DNA of 64,000 nucleotides from Pseudoduganella lutea (GCF_004209755.1 NZ_CP035913.1:5766001-5830000), one strand, 5' to 3'; shown: positions 9,308 through 19,323, counted from the stretch's first letter. Translations and numbers: made by a program. Notes: generated by a model from the sequence alone, not told the origin.

Positions 9308-10918
9308 ATGCACTCCAAGATCCTCATCATCGATTTCGGCTCCCAGGTGACCCAGCTGATCGCACGCCGCGTGCGCGACGCGGGCGTGTTTTCCGAAGTC
9401 TACCCGTACGACGTGTCGGAAGAATTCGTCCGCAACTACGGCGCCTCCGGCGTGATCCTCTCCGGCAGCCACAACTCCACGCTGGAAGGCGATTCGCCAC
9501 GCGCGCCGCAAGCCGTGTTCGAACTGGGCGTGCCGGTGCTGGGCATCTGCTACGGCATGCAGACGATGGCCGCGCAACTGGGCGGTAAGGTCGAAAACGG
9601 CCTGGTGCGCGAATTCGGCTACGCCGAAGTGCGCGCCCGCGGCCATACGAGCCTGCTGAACGGCATCAACGACTTCGTCACGCACGAAGGCCACGGCATG
9701 CTGAAGGTGTGGATGAGCCACGGCGACAAGGTGCTCGACATGCCGGCCGGCTTCAAGCTGATGGCATCGACGGAAAGCTGCCCGATCGCCGGCATGGCCG
9801 ACGAGGAGCGCAAGTTCTACGCCGTGCAATGGCACCCGGAAGTGACGCACACCGTGCAGGGCAAGGCCATGCTGGGCCGCTTCGTGCACGAGATCTGCGG
9901 CTGCAAGTCCGACTGGAACATGCCCGACTACATCACCGAAGCGGTGGAAAAGATCCGCGCGCAGGTGGGCACCGATGAAGTGATCCTGGGCCTGTCCGGC
10001 GGTGTCGATTCCTCGGTGGCCGCCGCGCTGATCCACCGCGCCATCGGCGACCAGCTGACCTGCGTGTTCGTCGACCATGGCCTGCTGCGCCTGAACGAAG
10101 GCGAAATGGTGATGGACATGTTCGCCAAGAACCTGGGTGTGAAAGTCATCCGCATCGACGCCGTCGACCAGTTCATGGGTCACCTTGCAGGCGTGACCGA
10201 CCCGGAGCAGAAGCGCAAAATCATCGGCCGCGAATTCGTCGAAGTGTTCAACGCCGAATCCGCGAAACTGACGAACGCGAAATGGCTGGCGCAGGGCACG
10301 ATCTACCCGGACGTCATCGAATCGGCCGGCAAAGGCAAGAAAGGCCAGACGATCAAGAGCCACCACAACGTGGGCGGCCTGCCGGAACACATGAAGCTGC
10401 AGCTGCTGGAACCGCTGCGCGAACTGTTCAAGGACGAAGTGCGCAAGCTGGGCGTGGCGCTCGGCCTGCCGTACGAAATGGTCTACCGCCACCCGTTCCC
10501 GGGCCCGGGCCTGGGCGTGCGCATCCTCGGCGAAGTGAAGAAGGAATACGCCGACCTGCTGCGCCGCGCCGATGCGATCTTCATCGAGGAATTGCGCAAC
10601 ACGCCGTATGAAGCGGTCGTGGTGCCCGGCTTCGACCAGGATGGCGCACCGCGCAACTGGTACGAAGCCACGTCGCAGGCGTTTGCCGTGTTCCTGCCGG
10701 TGAAGTCGGTGGGCGTGATGGGCGATGGCCGCACGTATGATTACGTGGTGGCGCTGCGTGCCGTGCAGACGCAGGACTTCATGACGGCGCATTGGGCGCA
10801 CCTGCCGCATGAGTTGCTGGGGCGGGTGTCGAATCGCATCATCAATGAGGTGCGGGGTCTCAATCGTGTCGTGTATGACATTTCCGGGAAGCCGCCGGCG
10901 ACCATTGAGTGGGAATGA
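9308..10918 (+). CDS. guaA: GMP synthase (glutamine-hydrolysing)
   Basis: The 536-residue protein has an N-terminal class I glutamine amidotransferase domain (catalytic Cys81 in [13 protein letters not shown] further on), an ATP-pyrophosphatase domain with the PP-loop SGGVDSS beginning at residue 230, and a C-terminal dimerisation domain ending TIEWE. It converts XMP to GMP using ATP and ammonia from glutamine. A start at 9275 is possible, but homology begins at [11 protein letters not shown]. The last codons and the following terminator are the integration target that recurs through the window. Confidence 0.98.
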   Translation: MHSKILIIDFGSQVTQLIARRVRDAGVFSEVYPYDVSEEFVRNYGASGVILSGSHNSTLEGDSPRAPQAVFELGVPVLGICYGMQTMAAQLGGKVENGLVREFGYAEVRARGHTSLLNGINDFVTHEGHGMLKVWMSHGDKVLDMPAGFKLMASTESCPIAGMADEERKFYAVQWHPEVTHTVQGKAMLGRFVHEICGCKSDWNMPDYITEAVEKIRAQVGTDEVILGLSGGVDSSVAAALIHRAIGDQLTCVFVDHGLLRLNEGEMVMDMFAKNLGVKVIRIDAVDQFMGHLAGVTDPEQKRKIIGREFVEVFNAESAKLTNAKWLAQGTIYPDVIESAGKGKKGQTIKSHHNVGGLPEHMKLQLLEPLRELFKDEVRKLGVALGLPYEMVYRHPFPGPGLGVRILGEVKKEYADLLRRADAIFIEELRNTPYEAVVVPGFDQDGAPRNWYEATSQAFAVFLPVKSVGVMGDGRTYDYVVALRAVQTQDFMTAHWAHLPHELLGRVSNRIINEVRGLNRVVYDISGKPPATIEWE

Positions 10919-10997
10919 TCAGGCTGCTTGAAAGCTCAAGCATTATCAAGCAGTGCAGTTAAATTAAGCCCCTGATTTCAGGGGCTTTTTTATGCCC
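10907..10997 (+). repeat. guaA 3'-end attachment repeat, copy A (chromosomal)
   Basis: This copy covers the final guaA codons (GAG TGG GAA TGA), the sequence GAAAGCTCAAGCATTA and the guaA terminator stem, ending in ATGCCC. The same order is found at 15398, 20604, 29705, 54576 and, weaker, 63232. After the core, about 80 bases (with GCAATCACGCTGGTATCGGAT) match the sequence after copy C. I interpret it as the left attachment site of the element array. Confidence 0.85.
10966..10991 (+). terminator. guaA intrinsic terminator
   Basis: AAGCCCCT and AGGGGCTT pair around GATTTC and are followed by a T run, a standard rho-independent terminator 48 bases after the guaA stop. It is duplicated with the attachment repeat at each later copy. 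Confidence 0.85.
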
Positions 10998-11187
10998 AAG
11001 TTTGCCAGGACTGGCAAAAACTCGCAGCCCCGAGCAGATCCGTTTGATGGCAATCACGCTGGTATCGGATTTCCGCGGGGCGTGCAGTGCGATCACGCCG
11101 TTGCGGTAGCCGGAAATGCTGCGTCGGCAGTGTCGCCGACGCAGCAAAACGCCGGCGACCTGCTAGACGATCATGCAATCAGGGGAC

Positions 11188-12072
11188 TTATTTTCCCGAC
11201 AAGCGATCCAGGCTAGCAGCGTTCAGCTTATTGACGTCAAATCTCCTGGCGAATCCGTCCAGCATTCCGCTGTCGGTAAATTGCCAGACAAGGTGCTCAT
11301 GCTGCCTGACGGACTGCGGCGCTTTGTTTTTTATGCTGAGGGCGCGATAGTCTGCAATCCAGTGGGGATGCGCTTTCAACGCCAGGTTTTCCTTGACTCG
11401 TGCGTTCCACCACGAGGCCGCAGTATAAATGATGGGTGTCCGGCCGGTTGCGGCCTTCACCTCCGCGGTAAAGTCGGAAACCACTTTAACGATCTGGTCG
11501 GGCGTCAGCGTTTCCCATCGGTCGACCTGTTTACCGCCCTGTTTCACGAAATCCCATTCAAGATCGACGACTGGCGCAAGATCCTCGGGCATGAGCCCTC
11601 CCGCGGCTTCCAGAACAGCCAGGTATGCTTTTGCCTGATCCTTTCCGGGTTTGTCCGCCGTCAGGAAATGATACGCCCCACGCCGGATATTGGAGCCCGT
11701 ACTCTTCCAGTTGGCAGCGAATCTGGGGTCTCGAAATCGATCTCCTTGGCTTGCTTTCATATAGGCGAACTTGACTCCGCTTTTTTCCATCGCCTGCCAG
11801 TCCACGACACCATTGTGATGGGAAACGTCAATCCCATATATTCCATCATCCGCATCCTTCGGAAAAATGAACATGCGACGGACATTCTTGTCAGCAGATG
11901 GTCCGAATTTGAGTACCTCGAAACTTGCGAGATCGGAGCGGGACATATCGTTGCTCAGGTCGATCCACTCAATTTGCGTAGATTCCGGGTTAGATGCAGG
12001 TGGTTTCGCACTGATTGGCGCGGCAAACAATGCAAGTACGGTGCAAACGGCTGATAATAAAGCGGATCGCAT
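11188..12072 (-). CDS. Secreted GH25-family lysozyme
   Basis: This 294-residue protein begins with a signal peptide (RSALLSAVCTVLALFAAPISA). The start at 12072 has GGAA a few bases upstream; an alternative at 12084 adds four residues but lacks a ribosome-binding site. After a roughly 55-residue N-terminal extension comes a GH25 domain: YGIDVSHHNG (Asp82), FAYMKASQG, GAYHFL and the catalytic-type PVVDLEWD (Asp170, Glu172), ending in HLVWQFTDSG. The family cleaves the MurNAc-GlcNAc bond of peptidoglycan. It is the first gene of element 1 and is divergent from the caspase-like gene, which suggests cargo acting on cell walls. Confidence 0.9.
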   Translation of the reverse strand: MRSALLSAVCTVLALFAAPISAKPPASNPESTQIEWIDLSNDMSRSDLASFEVLKFGPSADKNVRRMFIFPKDADDGIYGIDVSHHNGVVDWQAMEKSGVKFAYMKASQGDRFRDPRFAANWKSTGSNIRRGAYHFLTADKPGKDQAKAYLAVLEAAGGLMPEDLAPVVDLEWDFVKQGGKQVDRWETLTPDQIVKVVSDFTAEVKAATGRTPIIYTAASWWNARVKENLALKAHPHWIADYRALSIKNKAPQSVRQHEHLVWQFTDSGMLDGFARRFDVNKLNAASLDRLSGK

Positions 12073-12249
12073 TTTTATTTCCATTGTGTAATAAAAGTTA
12101 AGAATCGGCAGTGTCAGTTGGCGACAACATCAGGCCTCGTAGCTTGGGGTATTTACGCCTAAAGCCTATTCCTGACTTCGAAAGAAGGATAGCATCGGTT
12201 GTGGTGAAGCTGATACTTCTTGTGGCATTTTTACCTCCGGGAGTCGTTC

Positions 12250-14088
12250 ATGTTCTTCAGGTCGCTGGGAGTTGCAGTTATCAGGACGGCATTGTTAATT
12301 GGGTCAGCACAATGTGGCATGGCAGTGGCACAGCAAAAGGCGGTCGAGATCGCCGAACCGAAGCGTTTTGCACTTGTGATCGGAAATGCCAAGTACGGTC
12401 ACCGGGCGGGCAACCTAACCCGCTTGGGTTCACCGTGCGCCGACGACGAGAACTCCGAGAGCGATGCCAAGGCGGTAGCAGAGGCATTCGCGGATGCAAA
12501 ATGGGAAGTCGAGAAACTCTGCAATCTCGAGACGGCTGAGTTGCGAACGAAAATAAACGATTTCAATGATCGTGTCCTCGAAGTGCCCCGCGCCCTTGGT
12601 GTCATCTATTTCTCCGGACACGGTGCCCACGTTGCCGGCATGAATTATATTTTTGGCGTGGATGCGGAGTTTAAGCCAGAGGTAGAGTATTCGAAGTACA
12701 AGCAGCACCCGCACGCGAGATTGTTCGGCAAAGCTGCTGTCGCGCTGGATGATGCAATGAGCCAGCTAAGGCATTTGTGGGGCAAGGCGGTCGTCGTCGT
12801 CGTTGATGCGTGTCGCGACAATCCGATCGTCGATGAATTTCGCACGAAAAAAGTAGTGACTGCGCAGTATCCCGTTGCGGCGACGCAACTCCCAAATGTC
12901 GTGTTTGCGTTTGCTACGGCCGCTGGCGAAGTAGCGCCTGACGGGGGACCTGGCAACGTGTCACGCTACGCACGGTTTTTTGCCGAAGAGATCCGGCGCA
13001 GCGGTTCTGTGAGCACCAACGTAGAAATCGAGCACCTGTTGAGCGCAACGCGCACAAAAGTAATCAAGGACAGTGCCCACCGACAGATCCCTTCAAAGAT
13101 CGGGGATCTACAAAGGCCGCCCGTATTCTGCATGAAGGGCTGCCCAAGCCTGATGGAAGAGTGGGAGACCCTTGGCGGGCTGTTCGGACTAACTTCCGTG
13201 GCCGATGAATTTATAAAGCCTGCAATGCTGGCGCAAACGGGAGGCGTGGCGCTGCGTCCCGCCCGGAATGGCTATGTCGCGCCGCGAATGCAAACCACCG
13301 GGCACAGGAGCGGTAGTCGCACTGGAAATGCGCGCCTGTTCTTCACGTCCCAAGCTACAAATAGAGTCGAACCTCAAGCACCTGATGACGAGTCGGCCGA
13401 TCCCGGCTTACGGCAATTGAAAGTTGATATTCTCTATTGCAGCGGCGATGCGCTCATTGAAGAACGCAGAGCTAGGGCTTCTCAACTCCAGCAATATCTG
13501 GAAGGCTTGACGGGGGAACGCTCGCCTGTGCGTGGGTTCGAGATCGGTGCAACCAGGATACTCCCGCTCCCGCCAAACATAAATCAGCGCGTATATAAAA
13601 CAAGCGATTCCGCTGTTGTGTACAGCAAGAACAATCCTGCCGCCTTTGCCTGGGCCGATCACATTCGGGTTAAGACAAGGCCTGTTCTCCGGATGGCGCC
13701 GCAAGCCGGCTCGTCGTCGGAATTCCTGACAGTGTTGATTTGCGACGGTGTGGACCTGACATCGAAGCAGACGGTCGTCTATTTGCACGTCGGCAATGAT
13801 GATCATAGAAGGAACGCGCAAGCCTTGCTGGGTGATCTGCAAACGGCCGTACCGGAGGCAAACGTTATTCGTGGTATCGAGATTGTCAAATCGCTTCCGA
13901 AAAAATCTGACCTGCGCTATTTTTTCCCGGAACAGAAAGAGTTTGCAGTTCACCTGGCGGGCGCCGCATCAGAGGTTTTCGGCACGGCTGTCACGCCAAG
14001 ATTAATCCGCGGCTATGAAAACAGGCTGAAGGGCACGGCTGTGATGGAAATCTGGCTGGCGGAAACGCCGAAACGAGCTAGCGAGTGA
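12250..14088 (+). CDS. Secreted caspase-family (C14) peptidase
   Basis: A 612-residue protein with a signal-like N-terminus (RSLGVAVIRTALLIGSAQCGMAVA). The start at 12250 follows CGGGAG; an upstream in-frame start at 12220 is less likely. Residues 40-280 form a caspase-like domain with the strand RFALVIGNAKYG, the catalytic His124 in YFSGHGAHV and Cys188 in VVVVDACRDNP. The C-terminal 300 residues show no recognised domain, though DILYCSGDA and IRGIEIVKSLP read as compact alpha/beta sequence. Bacterial caspase-like proteins serve in regulated proteolysis, immunity and cell death; the substrate here is unknown. Confidence 0.82.
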   Translation: MFFRSLGVAVIRTALLIGSAQCGMAVAQQKAVEIAEPKRFALVIGNAKYGHRAGNLTRLGSPCADDENSESDAKAVAEAFADAKWEVEKLCNLETAELRTKINDFNDRVLEVPRALGVIYFSGHGAHVAGMNYIFGVDAEFKPEVEYSKYKQHPHARLFGKAAVALDDAMSQLRHLWGKAVVVVVDACRDNPIVDEFRTKKVVTAQYPVAATQLPNVVFAFATAAGEVAPDGGPGNVSRYARFFAEEIRRSGSVSTNVEIEHLLSATRTKVIKDSAHRQIPSKIGDLQRPPVFCMKGCPSLMEEWETLGGLFGLTSVADEFIKPAMLAQTGGVALRPARNGYVAPRMQTTGHRSGSRTGNARLFFTSQATNRVEPQAPDDESADPGLRQLKVDILYCSGDALIEERRARASQLQQYLEGLTGERSPVRGFEIGATRILPLPPNINQRVYKTSDSAVVYSKNNPAAFAWADHIRVKTRPVLRMAPQAGSSSEFLTVLICDGVDLTSKQTVVYLHVGNDDHRRNAQALLGDLQTAVPEANVIRGIEIVKSLPKKSDLRYFFPEQKEFAVHLAGAASEVFGTAVTPRLIRGYENRLKGTAVMEIWLAETPKRASE

Positions 14089-14224
14089 CGAATTTTCACT
14101 GCTTGCTGGCGCCATTTGCAGTATTGACGGATAGCGCAGGTTTTGCAGAGTTCGCTTTTGAAGCTGTCGTTACCGAATGGCGCGATTCCGTCAGGCGCCC
14201 ACATCAGTGCGCCTCGGAGGAATC

Positions 14225-15073
14225 ATGCGTATCCCGTCAGTCCTGCTTGCCGTCATGTTAGGGGCGGGCCCGCCCTTGTCGCTTGCGCAAATCTGTGGGA
14301 ACGCGAAACAAGGCGAGCGAACCTGGCTCCACAAGGACGCCATTTTATTCAAAAACGCAGTGCTACATGTCGATGCGGACGGAGCACCGAATTCCTACCT
14401 GCTCGATGGTAATGGGCTTTCCTACACGTGCGACGGCGTGGTAGCCATTGAAAATGGAAAGAAGGTCACTCCGAAGTCCGACCCGAAGCGCTGGCAGGAA
14501 AAATGTCGGGCGGCCTGGAAAAACGCGAAGGCGACGGGCGACTATCGTGGAGTTTCAATATTTGGTTTTGAGACGAACGAGAAAAACGTGCCGTTGGTGC
14601 AATCCAAAGATGACCCATTGCCGGGAAAGGCCTACATCAGCACCACCTCATACCCCGTTCCGGGCCAGCCCAAGGGTACCCAGCGCCGTTATGTAGACGC
14701 GACAAAGATTCCGTACATCGTGCTTCCACCAAGCTTCAGGGAAACCCATAAGATCAAGCGCGGCACCTTGGCAGTCGTCTATCGCCCGAAGACCGGCCGT
14801 CATGCATTCGCCGTGTACGGCGACAGCGGTTCCTTGGGCGAAGCTTCGGTCAAGTTGCATCAGGATCTCGGCAGTGATCCAATGATTGTGCGTGACGGGG
14901 TAGCGCGGGCGAAAGCGGGCATCGGCGACGCGAGCCTGATTGCAGTTTTCCCGAACGCGGTTGCTAGCCCTGAAACGAACACTGAGGCTTGGTATGCAAG
15001 CATCCAGCAAGAAGGAGCCACTGCGCTTGAATCATTCGGTGGACTGGAAGTGTTGAAAAGCTGTGCCAGATAA
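14225..15073 (+). CDS. Secreted protein resembling GH75 chitosanase
   Basis: A 282-residue protein starts at 14225 behind CGGAGGAATC. It has a signal peptide ending LSLAQ. The sequence contains DGAPNSYLLDGNGLSYTCDG, KIPYIVLPPSF, then VYGDSGSLGEASVKLHQDLG. The strand order IPYIVLP followed by a GD-G-GEAS segment resembles the GH75 chitosanase fold, known mainly from fungi and some bacteria. I cannot confirm the catalytic Asp/Glu pair, so activity is an inference. It follows the caspase-like gene by 136 bases and may be co-transcribed with it. Confidence 0.6.
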   Translation: MRIPSVLLAVMLGAGPPLSLAQICGNAKQGERTWLHKDAILFKNAVLHVDADGAPNSYLLDGNGLSYTCDGVVAIENGKKVTPKSDPKRWQEKCRAAWKNAKATGDYRGVSIFGFETNEKNVPLVQSKDDPLPGKAYISTTSYPVPGQPKGTQRRYVDATKIPYIVLPPSFRETHKIKRGTLAVVYRPKTGRHAFAVYGDSGSLGEASVKLHQDLGSDPMIVRDGVARAKAGIGDASLIAVFPNAVASPETNTEAWYASIQQEGATALESFGGLEVLKSCAR

Positions 15074-15397
15074 GGTCGTCTGCCGGCACGCGTTTATCTG
15101 GCGAGCGCTTCTATTTGGGGGCGATAGCATCCGTCTCTGGCGTAATAAAACTGAACCGTACCGGCTGTTGTAGAGGCCGGTTTGCTTGGGTCTGGCCGGC
15201 AGCAGATCGTTCGCGATACCATGAACGTAGGGCTCAACGGCGGGGATCACGGTTGCGGTGGGGTTAAATCAAGGTAATGCCCGTTGTTGCCAAGTTAAGG
15301 ATCGATGACTTGGGCATGGTATCGTGAATGGTACTGGGCCAAAGGAGCCATTAAAATGCAAAGCCAATGCAACGGCTTAGCTCATACACTGATCATC

Positions 15398-15482
15398 GAG
15401 TGGGAATGATGGGATAGCCTGAAAGCTCAGGCATTACTGAATAGTGCAATCCAACTAGCCCCTGTTTCCAGGGGCTTTTTAT
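15398..15482 (+). repeat. guaA 3'-end attachment repeat, copy B
   Basis: GAGTGGGAATGAT is followed by GGGATAGCCTGAAAGCTCAGG, a central segment with ATTACTGA, and a terminator-like stem GCCCCTG/CAGGGGC with a T run. It keeps the guaA-derived IEWE-stop codons in frame with a short upstream ATG (15356). It marks the boundary between elements 1 and 2. The rest of the 15074-15617 gap shows no gene. Confidence 0.8.
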
Positions 15483-15617
15483 TACTGGGCGCGAGACGGA
15501 ACTGGCGGCTTCAAGCTAGCTTGCGTGTGCTGCAGTTTGTGCTAGAGAGATAAGTTTTTCAGGGAATAAGTCCTGAACGTACAATCCAGTTATTCGACTA
15601 GCATTTTGGCTTGTACT

Positions 15618-15974
15618 ATGTGGACGCGCGCATCAGCAATCTTCTGCCTTTTTCTCTGCACATCCCTGGTCTTTGCGAAGGATACCGCCTCGGCGGGTTC
15701 TGACGCTGCCATACGCAAACGCCTGATCAAGGAATCCATCGCCTCCTATCCCGGTAGCTGCGCTTGTCCCTACAACATGGCCCGAAATGGCAGTTCATGT
15801 GGTCGTCGGAGCGCGTGGAGCCGGCAGGGCGGCTATGGGCCATTGTGCTTTGAGCAGGATGTCAGCAAAGAGATGATCGAGGAATGGCGCAAGGCTCATG
15901 CGGCGTCGCTGGACTCTGCAAACGAAGGACGGGCCACCCGTGCCGAATTGGGTGACGAGCGGTCGCAGCATTGA
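15618..15974 (+). CDS. Small secreted Cys-rich hypothetical protein
   Basis: The ATG at 15618 gives 118 residues with a signal peptide (TRASAIFCLFLCTSLVFA). The mature part has SIASYPGSCACPYNMARNGSSCGRRSA and GGYGPLCFEQDVSKEMI. This pattern of paired cysteines around a CPYN motif is one I recognise from many proteobacterial hypothetical proteins on genomic islands. The function is unknown; it may be a periplasmic disulfide-stabilised protein. It is the first gene after attachment copy B. Confidence 0.7.
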   Translation: MWTRASAIFCLFLCTSLVFAKDTASAGSDAAIRKRLIKESIASYPGSCACPYNMARNGSSCGRRSAWSRQGGYGPLCFEQDVSKEMIEEWRKAHAASLDSANEGRATRAELGDERSQH

Positions 15975-16089
15975 TTTGACATAGCGTGAACGACCTTCCC
16001 GCAGGCTTACAAAGCCCGACACAATCTTTTACTACTCTAGCCGTCGCCAGCTGTCGCCGGCGTTTTCGCTACTGCGAAAGCCCGGCGCA

Positions 16090-16330
16090 ATGACGATGGG
16101 CGACCTGGTGCTGCACATGCTTCCACATAAAGGTTTGGTTCGCAACCGGTCGGCAATGATGCGCCACTGTGCGCTGGCCGCTGCCGCTGTTTCTTGCACG
16201 AAGATCGTGTCGATCATGGCGAGTACGGCTTGTCGCTGGCCCTTTCCAGCATGGGCCAGGGCATTGCGGATGAAGTGAACGCGGCAGCGCTGCGTCACTC
16301 GGCCGACGTATCGTTTGTATCGATAGCTTC
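16090..16330 (-). pseudogene. IS256-family transposase fragment
   Basis: On the minus strand the frame reads TQRCRVHFIRNALAHAGK, then AVLAMIDTIFVQETAAAASAQWR, which matches the conserved region of IS256/mutator-type transposases (QRCRVHFMRN). Only about 60 residues are recognisable and the frame breaks soon after RLRTK. There is no start, no DDE catalytic set and no terminal repeats, so it is a remnant. It lies in a 718-base stretch (15975-16692) that otherwise shows no gene apart from the leader of the downstream transporter. Confidence 0.7.
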
Positions 16331-16692
16331 CATTTAACCTTTCGATTTTACAAAGGCAGCAGTCCGTAGCGATACTGCAGCGAGATCGGCTGGCAACTGG
16401 CCGCTCTCATGACAACGATACGGAGACTCGATTGACATTCACCGGAAAGGCGGCACCCCGTGCCGCAATGAGGGCACGCGCCCTCGTCATCGCTTGGCAA
16501 CGTGGCATAAGGATTACGGATCGCGGCATTGCCGTTTCAAACGATTACAGGCGCAGCAACCCGCGGGTGACATATTCTGCCGACATTTGCATCGGTGGCC
16601 GCAGTGCGCCGGCACTTCGATCCATCGCGCAGCACAACGATAACGCCGATATGCTGCAGCGGCAGGTCGCTCCTGTCGCAAGTGGGGCATAG

Positions 16693-18045
16693 ATGGACAT
16701 ACAACACGGTAGCGGCGGCACCTATCGAACGCTGGTGGACGAGAGCCCTCTGTCCGGCCTGCAGTGGGCGGTCTTCGTGCTCTGTTTCCTGATCATGTTC
16801 CTGGACGGACTGGACACGGTGCTGATCGGATTTCTCGCACCCTACATCGGCGCGGAATGGAAGCTGGCCAAAGGCGCGTTGACCCCTGTATTCACGGCAG
16901 GTGTCGTGGGGCTGATGATCGCTGGATGCATGGCGGGAATCCTGGCCGACCGGGTGGGCCGGCGCCCATTGTTGCTGGCGGCTGTGGCGGTATTCGGTGT
17001 GGCCAACCTGGCAACGGCCTACTGTGCGTCGCTGGAAGCGCTGGTGGTCCTGCGCTTCGTAACGGGTCTGGGGCTCGGCGCGGCGATGCCCTGCGCAGTG
17101 ACGCTGGTCTCCGAATACGCGCCGGCCCGGCGGCGCGCGTTCGTCATCACTTCGATGTACTGCGGCTACACGCTTGGCGGCGCTGCCGTCGGCTGGCTCA
17201 CGCCCATCGTCGCTCAGCAGCATGGCTGGCGGGCGATGTTCGTCGTCGGGGCGGTACTGCCACTGGCTTTGCTTCCATGGCTGTTCTGGCGGCTTCCTGA
17301 ATCGATCGGCTTTCTTGCTGAACGTCGGCGTGACCGCGGCGCGGTCGCGGCCCTGCTGTCGCGCATCGTCGGGCGGCAGGTGGAATTGCCGGCGTTGCCG
17401 GAGCAGCAGAAAGTGGAAGGGAATCCTCTGGCAATTATCCTGTCACCTGCCTTCCGAATGAGGACCGGCCTGCTTTGGCTCGCCAATGGCGCAGGGTTGC
17501 TGATGACGTTCACGCTGATTAACTGGCTGCCGAGTTTTCTCACCTTCAAGCACGTGCCTGCCCAGACCGCGTCGCTCAGCGGCGCGAGCCTGCAGGCGGG
17601 CGGAGCGATCGGCGCACTGCTCATCGGCTGGCTCATGGATCGGTTCGGCAGCAGGAAAGTGGTCGTCGGCACCTACCTCGGCGCGGCAGTGGCGTCGTTG
17701 CTGTGGATCGCCGTACTGGATCGTAGCAGTGCTGCGTTATTGCTGATGGGGTTTGTGGCGGGGGTACTGGTCATGGGCGGGCAGACCGGTTTCCAGGTGC
17801 TCGCGACATCGGTCTATCCGGTTGCGGCACGTGCCACGGGACTGAGCTGGATGCAGAGCGTCGGCCGCCTCGGGGGCATCCTCGGCATCCAGTTGGCTGG
17901 CATGGGCATCGCCAGTGACGTCGACCCCATTTCGCTGCTGCAGGCACTGGCCATTCCAGCGCTGGTTGCCGCCGTTGCCGCCGCTTTTCTGCATGTGACT
18001 CCTCGCCATGTACCCGGGAATGCCGCGGTGCTGAAAGGCGGCTGA
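16693..18045 (+). CDS. MFS transporter, aromatic acid:H+ symporter (AAHS) type
   Basis: The 450-residue protein has twelve predicted membrane segments. It carries the AAHS-subfamily motif FLDGLDTVLIGFLAP in helix 1, with acidic residues typical of aromatic-acid importers, and the MFS motif GILADRVGRRPLL between helices 2 and 3, repeated as GWLMDRFGSRKVV in the second half. Relatives such as PcaK and VanK import 4-hydroxybenzoate, vanillate or protocatechuate. The following porin and formaldehyde dehydrogenase fit uptake and breakdown of a methoxylated aromatic compound; the substrate is inferred. Confidence 0.85.
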   Translation: MDIQHGSGGTYRTLVDESPLSGLQWAVFVLCFLIMFLDGLDTVLIGFLAPYIGAEWKLAKGALTPVFTAGVVGLMIAGCMAGILADRVGRRPLLLAAVAVFGVANLATAYCASLEALVVLRFVTGLGLGAAMPCAVTLVSEYAPARRRAFVITSMYCGYTLGGAAVGWLTPIVAQQHGWRAMFVVGAVLPLALLPWLFWRLPESIGFLAERRRDRGAVAALLSRIVGRQVELPALPEQQKVEGNPLAIILSPAFRMRTGLLWLANGAGLLMTFTLINWLPSFLTFKHVPAQTASLSGASLQAGGAIGALLIGWLMDRFGSRKVVVGTYLGAAVASLLWIAVLDRSSAALLLMGFVAGVLVMGGQTGFQVLATSVYPVAARATGLSWMQSVGRLGGILGIQLAGMGIASDVDPISLLQALAIPALVAAVAAAFLHVTPRHVPGNAAVLKGG

Positions 18046-18091
18046 CGCCGCACGCTAACAAAAAACAAAACAACGAGACAGGCAGGAACAA

Positions 18092-19189
18092 ATGAAGTCG
18101 AAGTTCTGGATCATGGCTGCGGCCATGGGAATGGGTGTGCCGCTGAGCGTGATGGCACAGTCCGTAACGCTGTATGGCGTGCTCGATACTGGTGTCGAAT
18201 ACGTGAATCACGTGGGCCCGTCCGGCAAGAGCCTGACGCGCGTGCCGACGATCACCGGCACCTTTCCGTCGCGGTGGGGAATCCGCGGAAGCGAAGATCT
18301 TGGCAATGGCTTGAAGACGCTGTTTGTACTGGAGTCGGGCATCGGCATGGATACCGGGGCGCTGAACCAGGGCGGGCGGCTGTTCGGTCTGCAGGCATGG
18401 GTAGGGCTGGGCGGTACTTGGGGCCAGGTCAGCCTGGGGCGCCAACTGACGATGCTGCTCTGGGCCTTGCAGGATACCGATGTCATGGGGCCGAATATCT
18501 ACGGTATCGGCGCGTTCGATAATTACCTGCCGAATGCACGTGTCGACAATGCATTGGCATACAAGGGCAGTTTCAGCGGCGTCACCGTGGGAGCGACGTA
18601 CAGCTTGGGGCGCGATACCGTCAATGCCGGCCCAAGTCCATCCGGCATGAACTGTGGTGGCGAAACGCCATCAAGCAGCCGGACTTGCCGTGCATGGTCG
18701 GCGCTGCTGGCATACCAGGCGACGCAATGGGGTGTCAACGCCGCGGTCGATACAACTCGCGGCGGCCCTGGCGCCTTTGGCGGGCTTGTGCGGGCCGACC
18801 AGGTGGACCAGCGGATCACGGCCGGCGGCTACGTGCGTCTGCCGAACGCCAAGCTTGCGGTGAATTGGATTCGTCGGAATAACGATGCCATTCCAACGCC
18901 CAGGAGCGACGTGCTGGCAGCCGGGCTCTCGTACGACGTGGTACCAGGCTTTAACGTTGCCGGGCAGCTTTCATGGCTGCGCTACCGAGGAAGTGCGAAC
19001 AAGGCCGCGCTATTGGCGCTGCGCGGTACATACGCATTGAGCAAGCGCACCATGGTGTATGCCACGAGCGGATTCATCGATAACGACGGCCAACTGGCTT
19101 TGTCTGTAAGCGGCGGTGCGCCTGGTTCGAATACTGTCGCTGGTGGTACCCAGTTCGGCACGATGGCAGGCATCAGGCACGCGTTCTAA
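18092..19189 (+). CDS. Gram-negative porin (Burkholderiales OmpC-like)
   Basis: A 365-residue outer-membrane porin. The signal peptide ends SVMAQ and the mature protein starts SVTLYGVLDTGVEYVNH, typical of Burkholderiales trimeric porins. Further family marks are SRWGIRGSEDLGNGLKTLFVLESG, QAWVGLGGTWGQVSLGRQ and the terminal TQFGTMAGIRHAF, whose final Phe is the outer-membrane insertion signal. It starts 46 bases after the transporter, behind GACAGGCAGG, suggesting one operon that brings a solute through both membranes. Substrate preference cannot be read from sequence. Confidence 0.92.
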   Translation: MKSKFWIMAAAMGMGVPLSVMAQSVTLYGVLDTGVEYVNHVGPSGKSLTRVPTITGTFPSRWGIRGSEDLGNGLKTLFVLESGIGMDTGALNQGGRLFGLQAWVGLGGTWGQVSLGRQLTMLLWALQDTDVMGPNIYGIGAFDNYLPNARVDNALAYKGSFSGVTVGATYSLGRDTVNAGPSPSGMNCGGETPSSSRTCRAWSALLAYQATQWGVNAAVDTTRGGPGAFGGLVRADQVDQRITAGGYVRLPNAKLAVNWIRRNNDAIPTPRSDVLAAGLSYDVVPGFNVAGQLSWLRYRGSANKAALLALRGTYALSKRTMVYATSGFIDNDGQLALSVSGGAPGSNTVAGGTQFGTMAGIRHAF

Positions 19190-19323
19190 CGCTGCACCGT
19201 GGAACGTCCGCGCTGTCATCTGGATTCAAACTTCGAATAAACATTATTCGAAAGACAGGAAAATTTGTAGTCCACTTTACGGCTAAAGTTCCCTCATAAC
19301 CGATTCTTTCAAAAGGAGACACC

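Noticed and set aside
9272..10810. A 512-codon minus-strand frame opposite guaA, and long antisense frames in guaB
   Set aside because: They mirror strongly coding genes in a high-GC genome, have His/Arg-rich composition and no recognisable family; they are shadow frames.
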